A DNA stretch of 64,000 nucleotides from Streptomyces sp. WP-1 (GCF_030450125.1 NZ_CP123923.1:6791001-6855000), one strand, 5' to 3'. Shown: positions 8,531-17,890, counted from the first letter of the stretch. The notes: generated by a model not told the origin, from the letters alone. Numbers and translations: made by a program.

Positions 8531-9556
8531 CTACGAGCGGCGCCTGCGCTCCGACGTCCGGGTCGCGGACTCGACCTCCTCCGTCACGGAGTCCATCCCC
8601 TCCGCCGCCAGGACGTGATCGCCGTACAGGTCCTGGAGCCAGTTGGTCTGGTAGACGGTGTCGAGGTAGCGCTCACCCATGTCGGGCGCGATGGCGACCG
8701 CGGACAGGCCGCTGGCGTCGTTGCGGGCGAGCCAGTCGGTGGCCCCGCTGACGACGGTCCCGGTGGAACCGCCGAACAGGAAGCCGCGGCGGGCCATCCG
8801 GTGGCACATGCGGATGGTGTCCGCCTCCTCCACCCGGATCACCTCGTCCACGACGGACTCGTCCAGCAGCGGCGGGCGCATGCTCATGCCCAGACCCGGG
8901 ATCATCCGGCGGCCCGGCTCGCCGCCGAAGGCCACCGAGCCCACGCTGTCCACGGCGACGATCCGCACCGGCCGGTGCCACTGCCGGAACCAGCGGGCGC
9001 AGCCCATCAGGGTGCCGGTGGTGCCGGCCCCGATGAACACCACGTCCAGGTCCGGGAACTGCTGGGCGATCTCCGGGGCCGTGGTGCGGTAGTGCGCCCG
9101 CCAGTTGCCCGCGTTGGTGTACTGGCTGAGCCAGACGTACCGTTCGTCGGACGCGCACAGCTGGCGCACGTACTCGATCCGCGTGCCCAGGAAACCGCCG
9201 TTGGAGTCCTGGTCGGCGATGACATGCACCTCGCTGCCGAGCGCCTCCATCAGCAGTCTGGTCGACAGGTTGCAACGGGAGTCCGTCACACACAGGAACT
9301 GGTAGCCCTTGCTGGCGGCGATCATACTGAGCGCCACGCCGAGGTTCCCGGAGGAGGACTCGACGAGGATGGACTCCGGCGTCAGGAGTCCGTCCCGCTC
9401 GGCGCTCTCCACCATCTCGTTCGCGGCCTTCAGCTTGATGGAGCCGGCGAAATTGAAGCCCTCGCACTTGAGATGGAGGGGTTGTCCGCAGATCGACTTC
9501 AGGTCGACGAAGAGATGGCCCTCGTTGAAGGCATAGGGAGCGGTAATGACAGGCAC
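8531..9556 (-). CDS. sbnA: SbnA-like PLP enzyme (N-(2-amino-2-carboxyethyl)-L-glutamate synthase)
   Basis: A 341-residue cysteine-synthase-fold PLP enzyme. In the SbnA family it condenses O-phospho-L-serine with L-glutamate to give N-(2-amino-2-carboxyethyl)-L-glutamate, the first step to L-2,3-diaminopropionate. The PLP lysine is K41 in GFNFAGSIKLKAA. The Asn/Ser loop ESSSGNLGVAL and the phosphate-binding GAGTTGTLMG follow as expected. The GTG at 9556 sits 8 bases after a perfect AGGAGG, so the longer open frame to 9697 is not used. It is the last gene of the operon, 34 bp after the SbnB homologue. The paired SbnA/SbnB makes the assignment firm at pathway level. A general cysteine synthase is the alternative. 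Confidence 0.88.
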   Translation of the reverse strand: MPVITAPYAFNEGHLFVDLKSICGQPLHLKCEGFNFAGSIKLKAANEMVESAERDGLLTPESILVESSSGNLGVALSMIAASKGYQFLCVTDSRCNLSTRLLMEALGSEVHVIADQDSNGGFLGTRIEYVRQLCASDERYVWLSQYTNAGNWRAHYRTTAPEIAQQFPDLDVVFIGAGTTGTLMGCARWFRQWHRPVRIVAVDSVGSVAFGGEPGRRMIPGLGMSMRPPLLDESVVDEVIRVEEADTIRMCHRMARRGFLFGGSTGTVVSGATDWLARNDASGLSAVAIAPDMGERYLDTVYQTNWLQDLYGDHVLAAEGMDSVTEEVESATRTSERRRRS

Positions 9557-9590
9557 GGCGGACCTCCTGGTGCCGGGCCGAGGACGGGCC

Positions 9591-10661
9591 TCAGCCGTAC
9601 CGGCGCAGGTCGTGGAAGAAGTCGTCGATGAGGCGGAGGCTGCCCGCCCGGGATACCTCGTCGTAGACGTACTTGCCGACGGCGAGATCGAGGACACCGA
9701 GTCCGAAGGGCGAGAAGATCACCGGTCGGTCGGCCGGCGGCGCGGACCGCCCCTGGAGCACGTCGTTGAGCGTGCCGTTGAGGAAGTCGCGGTCCCCGGT
9801 GAGCTGTTCGGCCAGATGGGGTGAGGTGTCGGCCTTCAGGCAGTGCTCGACGTCGTCGACGAAGTTGGCGGCGCCCAGCAGGACTTCGGGGGCCAGGTCC
9901 CGCAAGGACACGTGCAGGACCAGGGGGTTGTGGTCGAACCACGCCGGGTCGGTGACATGCGGCTTGCCGGCGACCGTGGCGAAGACCACGAGATCGCTGT
10001 CGCGGATCAGGTCCTCGGCACGCTCGTGCACGGTGACCTCGCCGCCCGCACCGCTCTGGCGCAGATAGCCGCGGAACCCCTCGGCGCTGTCGGCGGACAC
10101 GTCGTGCACACCGATCGCGTCGAACTCCCAGCCGGTGCCGGCCAGGAAGGTGTGGATGTACCGGGCGATCAGCCCGGTGCCGAAGAACCCGATGCGTGCG
10201 GGCCGGGCACCCCGGCCGCGGCTGAGCCAGTCGGCCGCGAGCGCCGCGGACGCGGCGGTCCGGGTGGCGCTGATGATGGAGCTCTCCAGACAGGCGAACG
10301 GATAGCCCGTCTCCGGGTCGTTGAGGATCAGCACCGCGGAGGCCCGCGGCAGCCCGGAGCGCACATTGTCCGGGAAACTGGAGATCCACTTCAGGCCGTC
10401 CACGTGCACCGAACCGCCGATCGAGGCCGGCAGCGCGATGATCCGCGAGTTCGGACGGTCCGGGAAGCGCAGGAAGTACGACGGCGGGTTCACCGAGTCC
10501 CCGGCGCCGTGCAGCCGGTAGGTGGCCTCCACCAGCGCCACCAGCTCCCGCTCGCGCCCGGTCAGCGCCTGCTGCACCTGCTGCCCGGAGAGTACCGAGA
10601 ACGTCGGCACCGAGGGGCCGCCCGCCGTCTGCTCGGCGGCTGTCGTCAGCAGATCGGTCAT
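9591..10661 (-). CDS. sbnB: SbnB-like dehydrogenase (L-diaminopropionate formation)
   Basis: A 356-residue ornithine-cyclodeaminase/mu-crystallin-fold enzyme. SbnB uses NAD to cleave N-(2-amino-2-carboxyethyl)-L-glutamate oxidatively to L-2,3-diaminopropionate and 2-oxoglutarate. The Rossmann motif GFFGTGLIARYI is near residues 154-165. The substrate-side segment SYFLRFPDRPNSRIIALPA and the C-terminal FGLGVLDLAVGKYVYDEV fit the family. The ATG overlaps the stop of the oxygenase gene by four bases (ATGA), so the two are translationally coupled. Together with the downstream SbnA homologue it supplies the non-proteinogenic amino acid expected for the NRPS. Confidence 0.88.
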   Translation of the reverse strand: MTDLLTTAAEQTAGGPSVPTFSVLSGQQVQQALTGRERELVALVEATYRLHGAGDSVNPPSYFLRFPDRPNSRIIALPASIGGSVHVDGLKWISSFPDNVRSGLPRASAVLILNDPETGYPFACLESSIISATRTAASAALAADWLSRGRGARPARIGFFGTGLIARYIHTFLAGTGWEFDAIGVHDVSADSAEGFRGYLRQSGAGGEVTVHERAEDLIRDSDLVVFATVAGKPHVTDPAWFDHNPLVLHVSLRDLAPEVLLGAANFVDDVEHCLKADTSPHLAEQLTGDRDFLNGTLNDVLQGRSAPPADRPVIFSPFGLGVLDLAVGKYVYDEVSRAGSLRLIDDFFHDLRRYG

Positions 10662-11662
10662 CGCTCGCTCGCCTCCGGGGTCGGGCAGCCGTCGGCGAGC
10701 CGGTGCGGCTCCGCCATGCCCACCAGCACCTGCCGCTCGCCGCTGAACGGCTCGCGGCTGTGCGCGGTGGAGATGTTGTCCACGAGCAGCAGATCCCCGG
10801 CCTGCCAGGGCTCGCGCCGGGTGTGTGCCTCATAGGTGGAGTTGAGCAGTTCGACCACCTCCTCGCCGATCGGGGTGCCGTCCCCGTAACGGGTGTTGAA
10901 CGGCAGCCCGTCCTCGCCGTACATGTCCACCAGGTACTCGCGCACCTCCGGGGACAGCGTCCACTCGTTGAGGAACGCGATCTGGTTGAACCAGCAGCGC
11001 CGGCCGGTGACCGGATGCCGGACGACCGCGCTGCGCCGCTGCCGGGTGTGCAGCGAGCCGTCCGGCCGCCAGGTGAACTCGATGGCGTGCGCCCGGCAGT
11101 AGCGCTCGATCTCCTCGCGGTCCTCGGTGCCGAACGACTCGGCCAGCGAGGCCCCGATCTCGTCGTTGTAGCTGCGGGTCAGCAGCCAGCCCTCGCGCTC
11201 GAACCGCTCGGTCAGCGAGGCGGGCAGCGCGTCGAGCACCTCCTCGGCGTCGGCCACCGCCGTCGCCCCGCCCTCCGCGGCCGCGGTCAGGCACGCGAAC
11301 AGCATCAGGGAGGGCACGTCCAGCGTGTAGCTCAGCTCGTGGTGCATGCACATCGGCTGATTGGCCGGCCACGGCGTGGACGAGTACACCCCGGGCGCGA
11401 GGACCTCGCGCGGTGCGAACGCCTCGCGCTCCGGCATCAGTTCACCGGTGATCCGGGCGAAGACGGCACCGACCTGGTCCGCGTCCCGCAGGCCCAGACC
11501 ACGGACGAGCAACGCCCCGTGCTCGGTCACCAGCGCGCGCAGCGCCTCGCGGTGCGCGCCCGCCCAGTCCGGGGCGTCGCCCGGGGAGTCGACGCGCAGC
11601 AGCGCCGGTCTGTGCGGCCGCAGCTCCACCTCGAGCGGCGCTGCAAGGGATGAGAACGGCAT
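10658..11662 (-). CDS. TauD/SyrP-like Fe(II)/2-oxoglutarate oxygenase
   Basis: A 334-residue non-haem iron, 2-oxoglutarate-dependent oxygenase of the TauD/TfdA superfamily, close in type to SyrP-like amino-acid beta-hydroxylases of NRPS clusters. The iron ligands appear as H107 and E109 (MHHELSY; Glu replacing the usual Asp is a known variant in this branch) and distal H301 (DNISTAHSREPF). R310 (SGERQVLVGM) would bind 2-oxoglutarate. The ATG follows an AAAGGAA site, 42 bp after the NRPS gene. A likely role is hydroxylation of an amino acid, free or carrier-bound. The substrate cannot be read from the sequence. Confidence 0.85.
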   Translation of the reverse strand: MPFSSLAAPLEVELRPHRPALLRVDSPGDAPDWAGAHREALRALVTEHGALLVRGLGLRDADQVGAVFARITGELMPEREAFAPREVLAPGVYSSTPWPANQPMCMHHELSYTLDVPSLMLFACLTAAAEGGATAVADAEEVLDALPASLTERFEREGWLLTRSYNDEIGASLAESFGTEDREEIERYCRAHAIEFTWRPDGSLHTRQRRSAVVRHPVTGRRCWFNQIAFLNEWTLSPEVREYLVDMYGEDGLPFNTRYGDGTPIGEEVVELLNSTYEAHTRREPWQAGDLLLVDNISTAHSREPFSGERQVLVGMAEPHRLADGCPTPEASER

Positions 11663-11704
11663 CTCGGTTTCCTTTCGGTTGCCCGTCTGGAGGGTCCGCG
11701 TGAC

Positions 11705-14700
11705 TCAGGACGTGGCCAGGGGTACGGCGGCCCGCAGCACGGCACGCGCCGCCTCGGCCGGCCGGGTACGGGGGAAGTAGTGGCCGCCGTCGGCGAGTTC
11801 GTGCAGCTCCACCTGGTCGGCCAGCAGCAGCCAGTCCCGGTGGCGCTCCGGCGCGCCCGCGGTGTGCGGATCGTCGGCCGCGACGACCACCGTGAGCGGC
11901 GCGGCCAGTTTGGGGGGCGGCGCGGACTGGAGGGCCGCCCGCAGATAGCGGTGCGCGGCCACGCAGTCGTGCCGGTAGGCGGCGCCGATGTGCTCGGCGT
12001 GTGCCTCGTTCAGCTCCGCCAGCTCGGTGTAGCCGCTGTCCGCGGTCAGCCGCGCCGCGATCTCGGCGTCACCGAGGCCGGTCAACTCGGCCACGGCGGC
12101 GCCCCGTTCGTCGGCGGTCCCGAGGAGCTGGGCGCCGATGAACACCCGGGTGACCCGCACGCCCCGCTCGGCGAGCCGCCGGGCCGTCTCGATCGCGGGC
12201 GCGGCCCCCGAGGAGTGGCCCCACAGCATCACCCGGGTCAGCCCGCGCCCGACGATCTCCGCGGCGACCTGCTCGGCGACCTGCGCGATGGAGACGAATG
12301 GCTCCTGGTGCGCGGCCAGATCGTGCCCGGGCAGATCCACCGCGAGGACCGTGAGCCCGCTGCCGGCCAGCGCGCTCGCCATCGGCTGGAAGTTGACCGC
12401 GTTGCCGCCCGCGTACGGGAAGCAGACCAGCGCGCCCTCGGCCGCGCCGCCCCCCTCCGCGAGCGGCTGGAGCAACTCCCCGTGCTGCCGGGTCGCGCCG
12501 TCCAGCAGCGCGGCCAGATCGGCGAGGACCGGGTGCCGGGTGATGTCCTTGAGGGACACCGCGCGCTCCAGCGCGATGCTGAGCTTGACCGCGGTCAGCG
12601 AGGTGCCGCCGGAGTCGAAGAACTGATCCGAGCGGCGCACCTGTTCGGCCGGTACACCCAGCACCTCGGCCCAGGCCGCGGCGAGCCGCCGTTCGGCGGG
12701 ACCCAGCGGGACGTCCGATGCCGGGGTCTCCTCCGCGGCCGGCGCGGCCTTCGCCGCCAGCGCGGTGAGCGCCTTGCGGTCGATCTTCCCGTTGGCGGTC
12801 AGCGGCAGCGCCTCCTGCCAGTGGAAGGCCGAGGGGACCATATAGGCGGGCAGGACCGCGCCGAGCGCCTCGCGCAGCTCCTCCACCGGCCGGGGCGCGC
12901 CCGAGCAGAAGGCGATCAGATGCCTGCTGCCGCCGCCCCGCTCGGTGACCACCACCGCCGCGTCCCGGACCCCGGGCACCCGCAGCAGCGCGTTCTCGAT
13001 CTCCCCGATCTCGATACGGAACCCGCGGATCTTCACCTGGTTGTCCCGGCGGCCCAGGAACTCCAGCTTGCCGTCAGGGTGCCAGCGCCCCCAGTCACCG
13101 CCGAGATACAGCCGCTCGCCGGGCCGGTACGGGTCCGTGCGGTACGCCTCCCGGGTGCGCTCCGGGTCGTTGACGTACCCCCGGCCCACACAGACACCGG
13201 AGAACGCGATCAGACCGGGCGCGCCCAGCGGCACCAGCGACAGCCGCTCGTCCACCACGTAGACGCGTACGTTGTTCACCGCGCGCCCCAGCAGCACCCG
13301 CTCCGGCACCCGGTCCAGGACCTCGTGGTTGGTGTCGTCCGAAGTCTCCGTCAGGCCATAGGCGTTGAGCAGCTTGATGTCCGGCTCGATGGCGAACCAG
13401 CGCTGCGTCAGCTCCCGCTTGAGGGCCTCCCCGGTCACCGACACACAGCGCAGGTCCGGCAGTTCGCGCGGCCGCTGCTCCAAGTAGGAGACCACGACCT
13501 CCAGATAGGAGGGCACCAGCTGCGCCACCGTGACCCGTCCGTCGGCCAGCGTGCCGACGAAGCGCTCCACGTCCGTGATCTCGTCCTGCCCGATCAGCAG
13601 GGTCCGGCCGCCGACCATGAGCGCGGACACCAGCTGCCACAGCGAGATGTCGAAGCACTGCGGCGCCGTCTGCGCCACCACCGAGCCCTCGCCGATGCCC
13701 AGATCGTCGATCTTGGCGAAGAGGTGGTTGAGCAGTCCCGCGTGCTCGCACATCGCCCCCTTAGGCTCACCGGTGGAGCCGGAGGTGAAGTAGATGTACG
13801 CCAACTGGTCGGCGTCCACCCGCATGCGGAGGTCGTCCTCGGCGTGCGGCTCCGCGTACGCCTCCTCGACCAGCAGCCGCTCCGCCCCCGTCACCGAGGT
13901 CAGCGCCTCGTCCAGGGTGGCGGTGCTGCCGGACTCGGTCAGCACCAGCCGGCAGCCGGCCCGCGACAGCGTCGCCGCGATCCGGCCGGCCGGGAAGTGC
14001 GGCTCGACCGGCAGATAGACGGCGCCCGCCTTGAGCACCGCGAGCGTCGCCGCCGGCCAGTCGAGGCCGCGCTCCATGACGACCGCGACCACGTCCTCCC
14101 GGCCGACGCCCCGCTCGACGAGCGCCCGCGCCAGCCGGTTGGCCCGCCGGTTCAGCTCGTCGTACGTCCACCGCCGTTCGCCCTCTACGACCGCCACCGC
14201 GTCCGGACGCGTCCGCACCCGCTGCTCGAACAGCTCGTGCGCCCGCGCCTCGGGCAGCGGCCGGTGCGGCCCGGCCAGCCTCTCCAGCTGCTCGCGCACC
14301 TCGTCGTCCGACAGCAGGCTCCGCGCGCCGTGGTCGGCGTCCGGGTCGGCGGCCAGCAGCCCGAGGGCGGTCAGGTGGTAGCCGCCGATCCGGGCAGCGG
14401 CGGCGGCGTCCAGGACGTCCTTGCGGTACCCGAGGCGCAGCAGCAGCCGGCCGCCCCGCTCCGACCAGCGGACGTGCAGGACACCGTCGTCGGCGTGGTT
14501 CTCGTCGGCCCCGATCGGCCCGAACACCACCTCGTACGGCGGCTCGGTCAGACCGAGTTCGCGGCGCAGCTTCTCCACCGGGAACTCCCGGTGCGCCAGC
14601 ACCTCCGCCTCCGCGTGCTCGGCCGCCGCCGCCAGCTCCCGCCAGGAGCCGGGCCGGACGGTGAGCCGGCAGGGCAGCGGTTCGCCGCGCACCCCGGTGG

Positions 14701-14959
14701 TGTAGCCGGTGACCACCTCCGGCTCACCGGACAGCGTGGCCAGCACCTTGGCGTGCGCCGCGAGCAGCAGCGCGCTCACCGGCACCCCCTGGCGCCCGAC
14801 CAGCTCGCGCACCGCCCGTGCCACCTCGTCCGGCACCGGCATCTCGTGCTCGGCCGACCCGGCAGCCGGCTCCCGCACCCAGCGCGGCACCGGGGTGACA
14901 CCGCCGGCGGTCAGCACCCGCTGCCAGAACTCCCGGTCCGCTTCCACACGCGTTCCCAT
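11705..14959 (-). CDS. NRPS: partial condensation-like, adenylation, thiolation, thioesterase
   Basis: A 1084-residue NRPS. Residues 1-220 resemble only the C-terminal lobe of a condensation domain; the catalytic HHxxxDG is absent. The adenylation domain (about 240-745) has YFTSGSTGEPKG, NAYGLTETSDD and NGKIDRK. Substrate-pocket residues I can place are Asp and Ile in the A4 motif CFDISLW, then Trp. Asp at the first position means an alpha-amino acid. The carrier domain has its phosphopantetheine serine at S787 (DSGGTSL). The C-terminal about 240 residues form a GrsT-like thioesterase with nucleophile S916 (WGHSSGAAP). The ATG has an AGGAAGG site 13 bp after the membrane-protein gene. Diaminopropionate is the likely substrate from the operon content, not from a code match. 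Confidence 0.85.
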   Translation of the reverse strand: MGTRVEADREFWQRVLTAGGVTPVPRWVREPAAGSAEHEMPVPDEVARAVRELVGRQGVPVSALLLAAHAKVLATLSGEPEVVTGYTTGVRGEPLPCRLTVRPGSWRELAAAAEHAEAEVLAHREFPVEKLRRELGLTEPPYEVVFGPIGADENHADDGVLHVRWSERGGRLLLRLGYRKDVLDAAAAARIGGYHLTALGLLAADPDADHGARSLLSDDEVREQLERLAGPHRPLPEARAHELFEQRVRTRPDAVAVVEGERRWTYDELNRRANRLARALVERGVGREDVVAVVMERGLDWPAATLAVLKAGAVYLPVEPHFPAGRIAATLSRAGCRLVLTESGSTATLDEALTSVTGAERLLVEEAYAEPHAEDDLRMRVDADQLAYIYFTSGSTGEPKGAMCEHAGLLNHLFAKIDDLGIGEGSVVAQTAPQCFDISLWQLVSALMVGGRTLLIGQDEITDVERFVGTLADGRVTVAQLVPSYLEVVVSYLEQRPRELPDLRCVSVTGEALKRELTQRWFAIEPDIKLLNAYGLTETSDDTNHEVLDRVPERVLLGRAVNNVRVYVVDERLSLVPLGAPGLIAFSGVCVGRGYVNDPERTREAYRTDPYRPGERLYLGGDWGRWHPDGKLEFLGRRDNQVKIRGFRIEIGEIENALLRVPGVRDAAVVVTERGGGSRHLIAFCSGAPRPVEELREALGAVLPAYMVPSAFHWQEALPLTANGKIDRKALTALAAKAAPAAEETPASDVPLGPAERRLAAAWAEVLGVPAEQVRRSDQFFDSGGTSLTAVKLSIALERAVSLKDITRHPVLADLAALLDGATRQHGELLQPLAEGGGAAEGALVCFPYAGGNAVNFQPMASALAGSGLTVLAVDLPGHDLAAHQEPFVSIAQVAEQVAAEIVGRGLTRVMLWGHSSGAAPAIETARRLAERGVRVTRVFIGAQLLGTADERGAAVAELTGLGDAEIAARLTADSGYTELAELNEAHAEHIGAAYRHDCVAAHRYLRAALQSAPPPKLAAPLTVVVAADDPHTAGAPERHRDWLLLADQVELHELADGGHYFPRTRPAEAARAVLRAAVPLATS

Positions 14960-14972
14960 CGAATGGCCTTCC

Positions 14973-17570
14973 TCAACTCACGGTCGCCGCGGTGGCGCCT
15001 GCTGTAGAAGCGGTCGGGGCGGGGGCGCCCGGCGGTCCGTCGGCCACCGGCATCTCCACCGCGGGGTTGCCGCCCCAGCGCGCGTGCGGGGGCACTTCCT
15101 CGCCCTTCATGAGGAAGGAGTCGGAGACCAGCACCGAGCCCTCGCCCATCGTCACGCCGTAGTGGACATGGGCGGAGACGCCCAGCGTGGTACCGGCGCC
15201 GAGCCTGATGTAGTCGGACTTGAAGGTGCCGTCCTCCTGCGAGTGGCACTGGATCTTGCTGCCCGCGTTCAGGGTGCACTCGTCGCCGATGACCGCGAGG
15301 GTGCGGTCGGTGATGTAGCAGCCGTCGTCGAACACCATGCGGCCCACGCGCACCCCCATCAGCCGCCAGACCAGGGTCTTGAACGGGGTGCCGTTGAAGA
15401 TGTTGAGCCACTGCGACGGCACCTTCCACAGGCGCTCGATCCGCCAGAAGTCCCGGTCGTAGATGGAGCACAACTGGGGCCGCAGCCCCCGGAACCTGGT
15501 CATGCAGCGCTCCAGCACGATGTAGTACGCGGTGGAGAAGGCGAGGGTGAGCGCCAGATAGGCTCCTATCACCACATGGCCCGCCACGCCGTACAGATCC
15601 ACCGTGGCCAGTGCGAACAGGGTGAGCACGAAGACGTGCAGCCAGCGGGCGAGCAGCCACCAGGCCATCGAGCGCAGGTTGTAGTGGTTCTTCGCCCGCA
15701 GCCGGGTGCTCAGCTCCTCGCCCTCGCGCAGATGGTCGAAGCGGGCGTCGCGGTCGACCGAGCGCGGGATCTCGAAGCACGGCGAGCCGAGCAGTCCCAC
15801 GCCCTGTCTGATCTCGCCGTCCAGCGGGATCATCACCTTGGTCGCCAGCAGGCAGTTCTCGCCGGTCCGGCCGCCCGCCGGGTAGGCGATGTTGTTGCCG
15901 AGGAAGTTGCGCGGCCCGATCGACACCCGCGACAGCCGGAACGACGTGCTCGAATACTCCGCGTTGAGGACGGACAGCCCGTCGGCCACCATGGTGCCGC
16001 TGCCGACCGAGACCAACAGCGGTGTCTCGTGCTGCACTTCGGTGCCGAAGTTCGAACCGGTCTGCTCGACGTGCGACAGGTCGTACCCGAGGCCGCGCAG
16101 ATAGTGCACGACGAACGAGCTGTCACCGAACAGCCAGGCGTAGAACTTGACGTTCGTCAGCCGGGCCGTCGTGCGGTGCAGCGCGTAGCGGAGGCCGTAG
16201 AGCGGGTAGACCCGGTCGGGCCGGACGACCAGCCGCAGCAGCCGGGGCAGCGTGTACAGGACGGCGAGGCCCACGAGGATGAAGCCGGCGAACAGCGCGA
16301 GGGAGAGCAGAGCCGCGTCGGCGAGCAGCCGGTCGGGCGCCAGATCCTCGGTGTCCGGGTCGAGGCGGCTGCCGATCGCCGGTACCGCGGTGAACAGTAT
16401 GTACATCCCGCCGACGGCCAACGGGATGTAGACGAAGACCAGTTGGACCAGCGTGCCGAGGCCGAACCAGGCCCGGCGCAGGGTGCCGCACCGGGCGGGC
16501 GGCACCCGCAGGTAGTCGGTCTCGGCGGGCTCGGCGGGGGAGCCGTGCCAGCGCTCGCCGGCCGGGACCGCCTGGCCGCGGTGCAGCGCCGAGGCGTGCC
16601 CGAGCTGCGAGCCGTCGCCCATCGCGGTGTCGATGTCCAGGGTGGTCTTCTCCCCGATGAACACGCCCTCGCCCAGGGTGATCCGGCCGGTCTGGATGCG
16701 GCCCCGGTGCGCCCGGTAGCCGAGGATGAAGGAGTCCTTGCGGATCACCGTCCCGGCGCCGATCGTCACCAGGTCGGGGCAGACCGGCAGGGTGTGCGAG
16801 AGGATCGTGACCCCCTTGCCGATCCGCGCGCCCAGGGCCCGCAGGTACAGCACGTACAGCGGGGTGCCGGCGAGGAGGACCATCGGGTTCGCGTGCAGCA
16901 GCGCCTTCACCAGCCAGAAGCGCAGGTACGCGAGGCCCCAGACGGGGAAGTCGGCCGGTTTGGCGCGTCCGACCAGCAGCCACTTGGCGATGACCGGGAA
17001 GACGCACAGGGCGATGAACCCGGTGCCGCCGAAGAGCAGCGACCGTACGTAGATGTCGGCGATCCCGTTGCCGTCGGCGACCCACTCGTAGCCGGTGCCG
17101 GTGACCAGACCGGAGACGAACGAGTAGGCGAGGAAGGTCAGCAACTGGACGGTCCCGCACAGGAAGTGGGTCAGCCGGCCGGTGTGCGGCAGGGGCGCGG
17201 GAGGTGCGGCGGGTGCCGGTGCCACGAGTGCCGCCGCGGTGCCCGCGGCTTCGTCCGGCGGGGGAGCGGCCGGGGCGAGCGCCTCGGCCAGGTCCCGGAT
17301 GGTGGGGTACCGGTAGATGTCCCGCATCGAGGGGGACGGCAGATCGGACCGCTTGCGCACCCGTGCGCAGAACTGGGCCATGACCAGGGAGTTGGCGCCG
17401 AGGTCGGTGAAGAAGTGGCTGCCCACCGGGACCTGCTCAGTGCCCACCACCTCGGCGAGCACATCCGCGAGTCTGCTCTCGGTCTCTGTTCTGTCCGGGC
17501 CGGCGCCGCTCACGGAGAGGGCGGTTGCGTCCGGCCCGCTTATATCGATCTCGGAAGACTGCTCCACCAT
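14973..17570 (-). CDS. Carrier protein fused to Pls-type NRPS terminal membrane domain
   Basis: An 865-residue integral membrane protein. Residues 20-100 form a carrier domain with phosphopantetheine serine S61 (DLGANSLVMAQ). The rest matches the NRPS terminal domain of epsilon-poly-lysine synthetase (Pls/PosA type). In it, pairs of membrane helices alternate with soluble acyltransferase-like segments carrying hexapeptide (left-handed beta-helix) repeats, seen here as VTIGAGTVIRKDS, ITLGEGVFIGEKT, LSVGSGTMVADG and IRLGAGTTLGVSA. In Pls this region polymerises the carrier-bound amino acid. The usual N-terminal adenylation domain is missing; it is on the next gene instead. The ATG at 17570 is preceded by AGGAG; 13 codons further upstream are open but unlikely to be used. 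First gene of the operon. Confidence 0.85.
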   Translation of the reverse strand: MVEQSSEIDISGPDATALSVSGAGPDRTETESRLADVLAEVVGTEQVPVGSHFFTDLGANSLVMAQFCARVRKRSDLPSPSMRDIYRYPTIRDLAEALAPAAPPPDEAAGTAAALVAPAPAAPPAPLPHTGRLTHFLCGTVQLLTFLAYSFVSGLVTGTGYEWVADGNGIADIYVRSLLFGGTGFIALCVFPVIAKWLLVGRAKPADFPVWGLAYLRFWLVKALLHANPMVLLAGTPLYVLYLRALGARIGKGVTILSHTLPVCPDLVTIGAGTVIRKDSFILGYRAHRGRIQTGRITLGEGVFIGEKTTLDIDTAMGDGSQLGHASALHRGQAVPAGERWHGSPAEPAETDYLRVPPARCGTLRRAWFGLGTLVQLVFVYIPLAVGGMYILFTAVPAIGSRLDPDTEDLAPDRLLADAALLSLALFAGFILVGLAVLYTLPRLLRLVVRPDRVYPLYGLRYALHRTTARLTNVKFYAWLFGDSSFVVHYLRGLGYDLSHVEQTGSNFGTEVQHETPLLVSVGSGTMVADGLSVLNAEYSSTSFRLSRVSIGPRNFLGNNIAYPAGGRTGENCLLATKVMIPLDGEIRQGVGLLGSPCFEIPRSVDRDARFDHLREGEELSTRLRAKNHYNLRSMAWWLLARWLHVFVLTLFALATVDLYGVAGHVVIGAYLALTLAFSTAYYIVLERCMTRFRGLRPQLCSIYDRDFWRIERLWKVPSQWLNIFNGTPFKTLVWRLMGVRVGRMVFDDGCYITDRTLAVIGDECTLNAGSKIQCHSQEDGTFKSDYIRLGAGTTLGVSAHVHYGVTMGEGSVLVSDSFLMKGEEVPPHARWGGNPAVEMPVADGPPGAPAPTASTAGATAATVS

Positions 17571-17890
17571 TCGATCTCCTCGAGAACGTTCTGGATCGTT
17601 GATGCACATTCCTGATCACGAACCGCCAATTCAGTGTGGACAGGGCACCGTAAGCCTGTCACTTCGAACCATTCGACCGACTCGCCGGAAATGCCCGATG
17701 GAGCCGTGATCCTTGGGCGCCCGGGGCTGGCGGCCGCTGCGGATCACCCGTTTGGCGGTTCACTCGTGCGGCAGCGTCGGGGGTCCGGGCGGCGGTTCCG
17801 CAGGGGTTCGGGCGGCGGTTCGGCGCGGGCTCGGCGGGGTGGAGGGCCCGCGAGGGCGAGTGGCTTCGTGGCGGGCTGGGTGTGCCGGGG
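17571..17890. promoter_or_regulatory. Presumed promoter region of the NRPS operon
   Basis: About 320 bp between the operon's first gene and the 3' end of a lipoprotein gene on the same strand. The first 100 bp are less GC-rich and probably contain the promoter. I see no iron-box or zinc-box palindrome that would mark the cluster as a siderophore operon. Confidence 0.4.

Noticed and set aside
11780..15007. Plus-strand open frame of 1075 codons opposite the NRPS
   Set aside because: Antisense shadow of the NRPS. There is no ribosome-binding site and the composition is that of the complementary codon positions.
17571..17890. Siderophore-type control (iron box) for the diaminopropionate operon
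   Set aside because: SbnA/SbnB suggested staphyloferrin-like iron control, but I see no DmdR- or Zur-type palindrome and no iron-transport genes beside the operon.
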